The notes under the pieces were generated by a model. The model was not told the DNA's origin and did not search any database. It saw nothing but the letters and a program-made list of their open reading frames with translations. A stretch of DNA of 13,531 nucleotides from Omnitrophica bacterium RIFCSPLOWO2_01_FULL_45_10 (GTDB lineage: Bacteria; Omnitrophota; Gorgyraeia; 2-01-FULL-45-10): contig MHFL01000035.1 in assembly GCA_001804165.1 (NCBI GenBank), positions 30,301 through 43,831 on the forward strand. Direction: 5' to 3'. Made by a program: the position numbers and the translations under genes. Shown in pieces: positions 1 to 7,056 of the stretch. Position 1 is the first letter of the stretch. Every line of letters begins with the position of its first letter.

Positions 1-607
1 GCGTGCGAGGAGAGAAATAACTCCTGGCGTTCTTCTCCTGCTGTTTGGGTATAAAGGATTCATCGCCCATAAGGCAAAAAACATCTTTTAAACACTTTAT
101 CCCAGCATCTATCGTTTTCTTATAGAGCGTAATAATTGTGTCGGAAGGAGCGATTGAGATTTTTTTCTGCATAATAATATCTCCTGCATCAAATTCTTCA
201 TTTACGTAATGAAAGCTAATGCCGGTACTTTTTTCGCCGTGGATAATCGCCCAATTCAAGGGATGCCTGCCGGCATAAGCAGGTAATAAAGACTGATGAA
301 AATTAATGATTTTTATTTTTTTAAACCCTAATAAACGTTTGTCGATTTTATACCTATACCCGTGAATAAGTATAATATCTGTGTTTTTAAAAACAGTTTT
401 CAGGTACCTTCTACATTCGTTATTAAAATCCTTCTGTGTGACTATAGGCAGGCGTACTTTCTTTCCGATGACATATGAAGAACCGAAGCATTTTTCTTCT
501 GCCTTTGTAACGCGATCCCCGACGATCCCCGTTAAATTAATATTCTTAATTTTTAAAACCTCTCTCACCAATGAGCCATCGTTCCCTAAAAATAACAAAT
601 TTTTCAT
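1..607 (-). CDS. Sugar N-formyltransferase-like protein (3' end beyond window)
   Basis: Formyl-transferase N-terminal-domain protein, expected to move a formyl group from N10-formyl-tetrahydrofolate to an amine, here probably an amino sugar. 202 residues are visible and the frame stays open at base 1. The catalytic triad of the family is present: Asn102 and His104 in NFHQSLLPAY, and Asp140 in FDAGDII. The usual GR-P-WAI segment (residues 113-121) and the QQEKNARSYFSPR stretch typical of the domain end also fit. The ATG at 607 has AAGGA ten bases upstream. It is the last visible gene of the run, 30 bases after a radical-SAM gene. Sugar formyltransferases (VioF and QdtF types) share this fold with methionyl-tRNA formyltransferase and GART; the surface-sugar context favours a sugar amine. 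The family is clear, the substrate is inferred. Confidence 0.85.
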   Translation of the reverse strand, partial: MKNLLFLGNDGSLVREVLKIKNINLTGIVGDRVTKAEEKCFGSSYVIGKKVRLPIVTQKDFNNECRRYLKTVFKNTDIILIHGYRYKIDKRLLGFKKIKIINFHQSLLPAYAGRHPLNWAIIHGEKSTGISFHYVNEEFDAGDIIMQKKISIAPSDTIITLYKKTIDAGIKCLKDVFCLMGDESFIPKQQEKNARSYFSPRT

Positions 608-617
608 TACAAAATCA

Positions 618-622
618 TCCTT
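618..622 (-). promoter_or_regulatory. Shine-Dalgarno site of the formyltransferase gene
   Basis: On the minus strand this reads AAGGA, ten bases before the ATG at 607. It supports that start for the gene cut by the left edge. Confidence 0.6.
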
Positions 623-637
623 ATAATAAAAAATGAA

Positions 638-1720
638 TTAACACCTACGATGCGCAGGCAGGGTAATATCCAGATCCTGCAGATCCTTCTTATATTCTTC
701 AGGCGCTATATTGGTCATCACTTTTTGTTTTTTACCATTAATGATCAACTCTTTATTTTCTCTCAGATTTCCCCAGTTACATTTGGCGCAGGGCATTAAT
801 TCGAACCTTCTTTTCTCAAGATTAAGCTTTCGTATTCTTTCAAGTTTTTCTCCGTTCCATACCTCCTTTACCGTCTGGCACCTCACATCTCCTACAATCT
901 CATCTTTTAGAAAATCTGAATTGCACATTGGCACGATCCCATCTGCCATTATCATCATCCTGTGCCAAAGACGGTAGCAAACAAAATCTGGGTCTCTTTT
1001 AAACCGGTGTTCATAATCAAAATCTACATGGAACGCTATTTTATCTACGTATGGGGAGAATAGATCGATAAACTGTTTAGGGTCGTGCTTGACAGCGCTC
1101 CATATAGACTGTATCCAAATTATTGGGCGCAGGCGTTTTTCTTCTTCGCGTATTTTGTGAAGCAGCTTCACCTTGCCGTATATATCTTTGAATTTTGCGG
1201 GCTGCCGTATATTTTCATAATTTTCATACACACCGTCAATTGATAACTGCAGCCAGTCCAGACCGGCAGCGTATAATCGCCTGATCAAGTCTTCATTCAA
1301 AAGCATACCGTTGGTAAGCGTAAAAACCTCTTTTATGCCTTTTTCTTTCGCGTATTTTACCATATCGACAATTTTGGGATGTAATAAAGGTTCGCCGCGA
1401 TGGCATAGGCGTATAGAATAGAGATGGTTCTTTGCGCCCTCGTCAACTATCTTTTTATATAACTCGAAGTCCAGAAAGCCTTCTGAAGGGATTGCCATAT
1501 GCTGCTGAAAACACATCGGACATTTCATGTTGCAAAGCATCGTGGGCTCGATGTCCAGGTGCGGGGGGAATTTAGGTTTAAAATATAGCTTGCACAAATA
1601 ATTAAACTGCAAACGGTTAATCAAGTGCGGAAGGAACTTCCCCTTTCCTCTCCGGTAATATAGCTGTACTTTCTTTAATGTCGAATCATTATCAAACTGT
1701 GTCGGATTCAACATTGCCAT
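638..1720 (-). CDS. Radical-SAM enzyme with twitch C-terminus (copy C)
   Basis: 360-residue radical-SAM protein. The CxxxCxxC motif for the SAM-binding [4Fe-4S] cluster is Cys63, Cys67 and Cys70. The GEP-type motif is RGEP at about 108-111, preceded by LYSIRL. The C-terminal part has Cys248, Cys266, Cys311 and Cys314, that is C-x17-C-x44-CxxC. This suits one auxiliary [4Fe-4S] cluster (twitch) rather than a full seven-Cys SPASM domain. As I recall, BtrN, a twitch dehydrogenase of aminocyclitol synthesis, has the same spacing. The protein is a clear paralogue of the enzyme at 7037-8095. Its ATG has AAGGAG nine bases upstream. Likely chemistry is radical oxidation or epimerisation of a sugar or related small molecule in the cytoplasm; the substrate is unknown. 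A peptide-modifying role is possible but no precursor peptide is visible. Confidence 0.85.
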   Translation of the reverse strand: MAMLNPTQFDNDSTLKKVQLYYRRGKGKFLPHLINRLQFNYLCKLYFKPKFPPHLDIEPTMLCNMKCPMCFQQHMAIPSEGFLDFELYKKIVDEGAKNHLYSIRLCHRGEPLLHPKIVDMVKYAKEKGIKEVFTLTNGMLLNEDLIRRLYAAGLDWLQLSIDGVYENYENIRQPAKFKDIYGKVKLLHKIREEEKRLRPIIWIQSIWSAVKHDPKQFIDLFSPYVDKIAFHVDFDYEHRFKRDPDFVCYRLWHRMMIMADGIVPMCNSDFLKDEIVGDVRCQTVKEVWNGEKLERIRKLNLEKRRFELMPCAKCNWGNLRENKELIINGKKQKVMTNIAPEEYKKDLQDLDITLPAHRRC

Positions 1721-1729
1721 TAGGCTTAT

Positions 1730-1735
1730 CTCCTT
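1730..1735 (-). promoter_or_regulatory. Shine-Dalgarno site of radical-SAM copy C
   Basis: On the minus strand this reads AAGGAG, nine bases before the ATG at 1720. A second ATG two codons downstream (MAM) would put the spacing at 15, so the first ATG is preferred. Confidence 0.7.
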
Positions 1736-1749
1736 TTTGTTTTTCTATG

Positions 1750-2532
1750 CTACACCTTTACCACGGTAAGGGTATATTTTTGCGGGCCTTCAAACTGCTC
1801 CCATGTCTTTACCTTTAGGCCGGCCTGAAACCGATCAATAAACCTCTGTTCGAAGTCCTTATATGTGGAGAATTTCAATATCTTCTTCCCCCTATCTCCA
1901 TAGAGCTTTTTATAATCATGTGAAACTATGTTTGTTTTAAAAATCCTTCTTTCCCTTAACTCAGGTGTAGTATTATCCTGATCCCATTCCAAATGCACGA
2001 TATATTTTGTGGTGACACGAAGTAACTCATCGATAGCCAGCCCTATATTTTTGGGATAAATATTCATAAAGACACCCATGGTAAAGCCAATATCGAAAGC
2101 CCCGTTTCTCAATGGCATACTGCATGCGTCGGCTTGCGCTACCGGCATATAAATATCTTTCCTATATAACTTGCTATTATTTAGCTGCGGAAGGCTGAAA
2201 TCCAAACCGCCGATTTTTACTTCGGGAAATTCGCCCTTAATCCTTTTAACGTTCCAGCCAAAACCGCAGCCTGCTTCAAAAATGCTGTCAAAGCTCAGGT
2301 TCCGCAGTTCTTCTACTAATAAATCCTGGAAAAACAATTCATACTTATAATACTCGGACGCAAAAAATTCCTCAAAATATTCCTTCCCCCTGGTATTCCA
2401 GTACTTTTTTTGATCTTTTAGTTTATCAAAAGTAAAACCAAAGATCTTATATAAGTAGAATTTATAATACCAATCTATTTTATATTTTGGTATCCCCAAG
2501 AAATTTTTCCAGTATGTAGTTTGTTGTTCCAC
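1750..2532 (-). CDS. Class I SAM-dependent methyltransferase, GTG start
   Basis: 260-residue Rossmann-fold methyltransferase. Motif I is IFEAGCGFG (84-92), followed by a GLDFS acidic loop. The middle has GVFMNIYPKN and then ELLRVTTKYIVHLEW, a pattern I associate with methylases found beside pseudaminic-acid genes (TIGR03587-like). The aromatic N-terminus with YW-x2-RG-x2-Y (44-52) also loosely recalls that group. The start codon is GTG; no in-frame ATG occurs before about residue 129, well past motif I, so GTG is needed to keep the domain intact. The upstream sequence is only A-rich with a weak AGAG, suggesting modest or coupled translation. It lies 33 bases after the cobalamin-type radical-SAM gene and 29 before a twitch radical-SAM gene. 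A role in O- or N-methylation of the surface sugar is inferred. Confidence 0.8.
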   Translation of the reverse strand: MEQQTTYWKNFLGIPKYKIDWYYKFYLYKIFGFTFDKLKDQKKYWNTRGKEYFEEFFASEYYKYELFFQDLLVEELRNLSFDSIFEAGCGFGWNVKRIKGEFPEVKIGGLDFSLPQLNNSKLYRKDIYMPVAQADACSMPLRNGAFDIGFTMGVFMNIYPKNIGLAIDELLRVTTKYIVHLEWDQDNTTPELRERRIFKTNIVSHDYKKLYGDRGKKILKFSTYKDFEQRFIDRFQAGLKVKTWEQFEGPQKYTLTVVKV

Positions 2533-2565
2533 TTTTAATTTTTCTCTTTATAACGTTGTAAAAAT

Positions 2566-4095
2566 TCAGCAGTGATAGATATATCTATTTATACACTTAC
2601 TCAGCCTGCTTTCCCGTTTACCAATAGTAGCCCACAGCAGTGATTCTGAAACAGGCTTTATCTGATTTATAGAGAATATTCTAAATATTAAATCTAACCG
2701 CAAATGATCGAGCCCTATAAGTGAAAGCACCTTTTTAAAGGGGTGTTTTTTAAAAAAATTGTCCTTAATTTCTTTATTGCATTCTCTGACAAATTTTGAA
2801 AAATTGGCATCAGGTATATTTGTTAAATTTATGGTTTTAGTGTACTTGTTAAACTCAAATAAATCTTCGGTAATGTATTTTCTTTCATCTTTAATGAAAC
2901 CTTTGTTTCTTGCGATTGAATATAGTTCTGTATTTGGCAGAGGTACAATAAAGTCTATTGTGGGTATTTGCGCCCAGTCTATATAATTTAGTTGTTTTAC
3001 AAAATCAGTTGTCTCCTTTAAGGTCCGAAAGCTTTCTGATGGAGCACCTGCAATAAGATTTAAGGAAGGCCTGATCCCGGATCGATATGTCATCTCAATT
3101 ACCTGCTTTGCCAATTCTTTGGTAATGCCTTTTTTCATTTCAACAAGTATTGCATCGCTTCCTGATTCTATACCATAAGATACCTCTATGCAGCCGGCCT
3201 TTTTCATTATTTTAAGCAGCTCTTCGTCTACAAGCTTAACTTGTGTCTGGCACCACCAGAATACATTCAATCTTTCCTCTATCATCAGATTACATAATCT
3301 TTTTATTATTTCTTTTGAGCCAATAAAGATTTCGTCAAAAAACCTTATATATCTTACATTCCATCTTTGCTTCAAATATTTTATCTCTTCAATGATATTT
3401 TCAGGAGAACGGGTACGTATTTTTTTTCCTCCACCCGGACTGCAGAAGATACAGGAAAAGGGGCATCCGCGGCTAGCAAACATAACAGCACAATACCTAC
3501 CGGGAGAACCATATGGAAAGGATTTTCTAACGATGCTAAAAGACCAGTTATCCCTGTCAGGAAAAGGTATTTTATCCAAGTCCGGTATCTTTTCTCTTAC
3601 CTGTGTTTGAACAACCTTTTCATTATCACTTAGATATTTTATACCATTTGTAAGCTTCCATTGCCGCCCGTATTTAATATTATTCAATAATTCTATAATG
3701 GTTTCCTCGCCCTCATAGAGACATACGCAGTTAACCTTTGTTTCTTTCAATATGGTATCAGCTATCATCGTTGCCATGTTGCCACCGGCTATCTGGAATA
3801 TGTCTTTCCTGATCTCCCATATTTTCTCGGATATAGATTTTAATATTTTAAAGTTTAGAAAAGGTCCTGCAAAAGCCACTATATCATATTGCGAAATATT
3901 ATAAGATTTTATCCTTTCCCAAGGATCAATATATTTCTTACTTAATATCTCTTCATTATGCAAATCAACGCAATCAAAAGAATAACAATTCTTCATAAGC
4001 ACCGCGGATATATAAGATATGCCAAAAGGATGGAATAATCCGCTATAGCCTATGCGAGATCCAGAATTTTTAATCCCAATAAGTAATATCTTCAT
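2566..4095 (-). CDS. B12-binding-domain-type radical-SAM protein
   Basis: 509-residue protein with the layout of class B (cobalamin-dependent) radical-SAM enzymes. The N-terminal ~150 residues resemble a B12-binding domain: HPFGISYISAVL (22-33), GGNMAT (104-109) and a YEGEET element near 127-132. A linker with IPDLDKIPFPDRD (170-182) follows. The radical-SAM core has SRGCPFSCIFC with cluster ligands Cys211, Cys215 and Cys218. No canonical DxHxxG B12 motif is present; DLHNEE at 44-49 is only a partial echo, common in this class. Family members methylate unactivated carbons (as in gentamicin or fosfomycin synthesis), or do ring or thiol chemistry. Methylation of a sugar carbon would fit the methyltransferase neighbours but is inferred. 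It starts 9 bases after the preceding gene with only a weak purine-rich site, so coupled translation is likely. Parts of the gene look distinctly A+T-rich. Confidence 0.85.
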   Translation of the reverse strand: MKILLIGIKNSGSRIGYSGLFHPFGISYISAVLMKNCYSFDCVDLHNEEILSKKYIDPWERIKSYNISQYDIVAFAGPFLNFKILKSISEKIWEIRKDIFQIAGGNMATMIADTILKETKVNCVCLYEGEETIIELLNNIKYGRQWKLTNGIKYLSDNEKVVQTQVREKIPDLDKIPFPDRDNWSFSIVRKSFPYGSPGRYCAVMFASRGCPFSCIFCSPGGGKKIRTRSPENIIEEIKYLKQRWNVRYIRFFDEIFIGSKEIIKRLCNLMIEERLNVFWWCQTQVKLVDEELLKIMKKAGCIEVSYGIESGSDAILVEMKKGITKELAKQVIEMTYRSGIRPSLNLIAGAPSESFRTLKETTDFVKQLNYIDWAQIPTIDFIVPLPNTELYSIARNKGFIKDERKYITEDLFEFNKYTKTINLTNIPDANFSKFVRECNKEIKDNFFKKHPFKKVLSLIGLDHLRLDLIFRIFSINQIKPVSESLLWATIGKRESRLSKCINRYIYHC

Positions 4096-4104
4096 GCTTT
4101 CTTG

Positions 4105-4806
4105 CTATTTTACAAATTCAACAAACCAATAACATAGCGGGCTGCGATTACTACCTGTTTCTAATGTGTAAAGATTGTGCTCAAGCTGATAATAAGAAAA
4201 CCTGCTTCCTAATTCTTCCAGTTCCTTTTTAGAAAAAAAGTGTATAATGGGGAAACCGTCGAACTGTCCCCTAAAAGTCTTCACCTGACTAAAATCAAAA
4301 GTTAGTGGATCGATTTTCTTTCCTTTTCCGAATTCATCACATTCATCTGAAGCCATAATGCCAAAAAATTTTCCACCCGGCTTTAAGACACGAAGGATTT
4401 CATTAAAAATAGACCCTATGTCGTGACTGGTGTTACAATGAATACTGTTATTATCTAAGCATACATTAAAAAAGTTGTCTTCGTATGAAAGGGACGTGGC
4501 GCATTGTACAGAAATTTCGGCTGTGCAATCGCTATTCTTCAAATATTCTACGGACAATTCTGTCGCTTCTATGCTGTGATCAATACCATAAACCTTGAAT
4601 CCTTCTTCGCAAAGATATCGAAGATTACACCCGGAGCCGCAGCCGATTTCAAGGACGCGAATTTTATCTCGACTAGGCGCCTTATAATAATTTTTTGCCA
4701 TAAAAACAACGATATGTTCCGCAGGGTATTTATTATACTTTCCGCTTTGCCTGCTTATCATAAATATTTTATCCCATTTTTCTCTATTTATTTGACCAAG
4801 CGACAT
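4105..4806 (-). CDS. Class I SAM-dependent methyltransferase
   Basis: 233-residue methyltransferase of the Methyltransf_11/25 type. Motif I is VLEIGCGSG (51-59), then an acidic strand end in YGIDHS, a post-motif with DNNSIHC, and motif III ILRVLKPGGKF followed by FGIM. The N-terminus NREKWDKIF is a common start for small sugar or quinone methyltransferases. The acceptor atom cannot be read from the sequence. The ATG at 4806 has AAGGAG twelve bases upstream, and the stop lies 9 bases before the cobalamin-type radical-SAM gene. Close coupling to that gene and to the three-domain methyltransferase just upstream suggests that several methyl groups, or alternative positions, are set on one glycan precursor. 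Function beyond methyl transfer is unknown. Confidence 0.8.
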   Translation of the reverse strand: MSLGQINREKWDKIFMISRQSGKYNKYPAEHIVVFMAKNYYKAPSRDKIRVLEIGCGSGCNLRYLCEEGFKVYGIDHSIEATELSVEYLKNSDCTAEISVQCATSLSYEDNFFNVCLDNNSIHCNTSHDIGSIFNEILRVLKPGGKFFGIMASDECDEFGKGKKIDPLTFDFSQVKTFRGQFDGFPIIHFFSKKELEELGSRFSYYQLEHNLYTLETGSNRSPLCYWFVEFVK

Positions 4807-4818
4807 ATTTTTTACACA

Positions 4819-4824
4819 CTCCTT
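4819..4824 (-). promoter_or_regulatory. Shine-Dalgarno site of the methyltransferase at 4105-4806
   Basis: On the minus strand this reads AAGGAG, twelve bases before the ATG at 4806, in the 23-base gap. The spacing is a little long but the match is good and supports this start. Confidence 0.6.
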
Positions 4825-4829
4825 CGGTC

Positions 4830-6020
4830 TTAATAAAGCCTATGAATATTAACAGAGGGCTCCTTTTCCGCAATAATTGATACTATCTCCTCTTGGAGAC
4901 GAAAAGGCACTGAAATCACGTCGGTCACCTCATTAAGCCGCTGTGGAGACATAACGGGGCACGGAATGCCTCCGTAGCTCTTCCCCCACGTTAAAGAATC
5001 GGAATCGAAAACAGCACACGGACGCTCAAAAAGCACTGGAAGCCATGAAAATATATTTATGCAGCCTGCAACGCCATAGAAACCCAGGGGTTTAGATTTA
5101 GATTTTTTTAAGGCCCTGTGGATTATATTCAATTTATCATTTAACTTTTCTTGGTATTTCACCAACAATTTTCTGATTTTATCTTTTTCATGGCCAAAAT
5201 TGATATTTATATCCTTTGTTTGAGTCTTCTCTGCCAATATATAGATAGGTTCTTTTCTAGCGGATATAACTTTTTTTATAGTAAAACCACACTCTCTCAA
5301 CATTGCTTTAAGCGATTCCGGAATAAAATAGTTCAGGTGCTGAAACATAAACATCCCTAAGTTACCTTCCTGCAAAGAAAATAGTTCATTTGGCACGGCA
5401 AGAAGAAGCATACCTCCCTCTTTCATGGAATCGTATATAATATGCAAGAATTCTTTTGGCTGTTCTACATGTTCAAGGACATTCAGAGAATATACAAAAT
5501 CAAAATCATTTTCTCTTACAATTTCACGCGATAGGAAACCGTGCCGCACATCTAATGTTTCGCCATTATCATCCACCCAGGGAGTTATACTACCCGGCTC
5601 AACACCAACTACTCGTCTTGCACCTCTCTTTTTAAGCTCATACAGCAGATAGCCTTGCTGACAACCTACTTCTAATATTTTTTCAGGCATCCTGCCATCA
5701 AGTAGTTTTGAAAATATACCAAAAAAATCCTGCGCCAGTCTGATAGAATATGTGCTTTTTTTGTCCAGTGTAGCGCCGGTTACCGAGTCGGGAGAACGAT
5801 ACAGAACATTTAAAAGATCACGTAATGTATCATCGACCGGTAATCCCATAAAACCACATTCATTACAAAACAAAATAACGGCATCCATATATTTAGGGAT
5901 AATATTTTTTTCAAAAAAGTCGGTATTGACCCCATACCAGAAAAATGTATGGGGAAAGAAAAACAACTTTTCTGTTTTTTCAGAACCGCAATTTCTGCAA
6001 TAATTGACCAGATGCGGCAT
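4830..6020 (-). CDS. Three-domain sugar C-methyltransferase-like protein, altered active site
   Basis: 396 residues with the full layout of NDP-sugar C-methyltransferases: an N-terminal zinc site (Cys8, Cys11, Cys52, Cys55; Methyltransf_13 type), a central SAM domain with motif I ILEVGCQQG (115-123) and NVLEHV (180-185), and a C-terminal Methyltransf_14-like domain with GFYGVAG and GKSYGGIPCPVMSP. Relatives methylate C-3 of 3-keto-NDP-sugars. In TcaB9, from memory, His181, Tyr222, Glu224 and His225 line the active site. Here His184 and His228 keep the same 44-residue spacing, but the Tyr and Glu positions are Met225 and Gln227. The substrate or mechanism may therefore differ, or activity may be weak. 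It follows the third twitch radical-SAM gene by 7 bases. Methylation of a keto-sugar at carbon is the best guess. Confidence 0.8.
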   Translation of the reverse strand: MPHLVNYCRNCGSEKTEKLFFFPHTFFWYGVNTDFFEKNIIPKYMDAVILFCNECGFMGLPVDDTLRDLLNVLYRSPDSVTGATLDKKSTYSIRLAQDFFGIFSKLLDGRMPEKILEVGCQQGYLLYELKKRGARRVVGVEPGSITPWVDDNGETLDVRHGFLSREIVRENDFDFVYSLNVLEHVEQPKEFLHIIYDSMKEGGMLLLAVPNELFSLQEGNLGMFMFQHLNYFIPESLKAMLRECGFTIKKVISARKEPIYILAEKTQTKDININFGHEKDKIRKLLVKYQEKLNDKLNIIHRALKKSKSKPLGFYGVAGCINIFSWLPVLFERPCAVFDSDSLTWGKSYGGIPCPVMSPQRLNEVTDVISVPFRLQEEIVSIIAEKEPSVNIHRLY

Positions 6021-6027
6021 TTTATGC

Positions 6028-7056
6028 TTAGCCCTTCCCTATTTGAGGCCTGGACAATGCTTTTCGTTTATGTTTTGTAAGCCAATCGCCCATATTTCTT
6101 GTTCCCCACCTTGCGCAAACGCTGCAAAGCTTTACTTTTTCGAATGTACGATTGATATGATGAGATCTATAACTCATCAGGATATCGGAATACCATATCT
6201 CCTCGATGCTCTGTTCTCGTATGTCTCCTATCCCGTTTTCTCCGTTCCAGTCGCATACACAGGGAGAAACGATGCCGTTCCATTGCACTGCCAGTAGATA
6301 CCAAAGACGGTCACAGGGATATCTTATAGCTAAATCACCGTAATGTTTTAAATAGCAGCCCATGGATTTAATATATTTATTTACCTTTTCGCTCTTTCCG
6401 TCCCATATAGACAAATCCTTCTCGAAGAATACGGAATCGGCGATGCCACGCCATTGTAATCTAAAAAACTCCTTTTCTCGGAGATTATGGTCTGTTTCTA
6501 AAAATTTAACCCGAATAAATGGCAGATTTGATCTCATTTCCTTTCGTAACGCAATGGCCTTTATAACATTATTCTTGATTGTATTAAAATGATCCGTATT
6601 TTTAAATTCCGAGTAAGAGCCGGGATTAGCTGCATCGATAGCTACAAAAAGCTCATCTATCTTAAGCTCAATCATCCTTTTCATCACATCTTTGCTCAAA
6701 GGAAACCCGTTAGTTGCAATAACTATGCTCTCCGCCTTATCTTCTGATTTTGCATATTCAATAAATTTTAAGAATTCCGGATGCAGAAGCGGCTCCCCCA
6801 TCCAGTGCACATATAATCTGCGCAGCCTTTGGTCGCGGGGGATCTCATCAATTATTTTTTTAAATACATCGAATTCCATAAACCCGCGCTCCCTTGTCAT
6901 AGAATCCCTGGGACACCATATACAGTTTTCAGTACATTTATTTGTTAGCTCAATATTTATTACCATCGGAAACGGCAATGGTATACGTGCCTGCAATCGT
7001 TTCTTCCGAAAATACATCTTATCTTTTATCTGTTCTTTAATCTGCCTGAAATTCAT
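6028..7056 (-). CDS. Radical-SAM enzyme with twitch C-terminus (copy B)
   Basis: 342 residues from the ATG at 7056. The radical-SAM ligands are Cys41, Cys45 and Cys48 (CTENCIWC), with MGEPLLHP at 86-93 as the GEP motif. The auxiliary-cluster set is Cys248, Cys266, Cys311 and Cys314 (C-x17-C-x44-CxxC), the same numbering as copy C, plus an extra Cys268 in PCVC. It is more distant from copies A and C than they are from each other and lacks their LYSIRL segment. The start overlaps the end of copy A by 20 bases. An in-frame ATG at 7197 lies deep in copy A and adds a non-homologous leader, so I reject it; ATG 7017 is an alternative that would remove the overlap. No strong Shine-Dalgarno site is seen, so re-initiation after copy A is likely. 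The predicted role is radical oxidation, epimerisation or rearrangement of a sugar; substrate unknown. Confidence 0.83.
   Translation of the reverse strand: MNFRQIKEQIKDKMYFRKKRLQARIPLPFPMVINIELTNKCTENCIWCPRDSMTRERGFMEFDVFKKIIDEIPRDQRLRRLYVHWMGEPLLHPEFLKFIEYAKSEDKAESIVIATNGFPLSKDVMKRMIELKIDELFVAIDAANPGSYSEFKNTDHFNTIKNNVIKAIALRKEMRSNLPFIRVKFLETDHNLREKEFFRLQWRGIADSVFFEKDLSIWDGKSEKVNKYIKSMGCYLKHYGDLAIRYPCDRLWYLLAVQWNGIVSPCVCDWNGENGIGDIREQSIEEIWYSDILMSYRSHHINRTFEKVKLCSVCARWGTRNMGDWLTKHKRKALSRPQIGKG

Noticed and set aside
513..531. Short tandem repeat of CGATCCCCGA
   Set aside because: Fewer than two full copies, inside the formyltransferase coding frame (GIVGDR), most likely chance.
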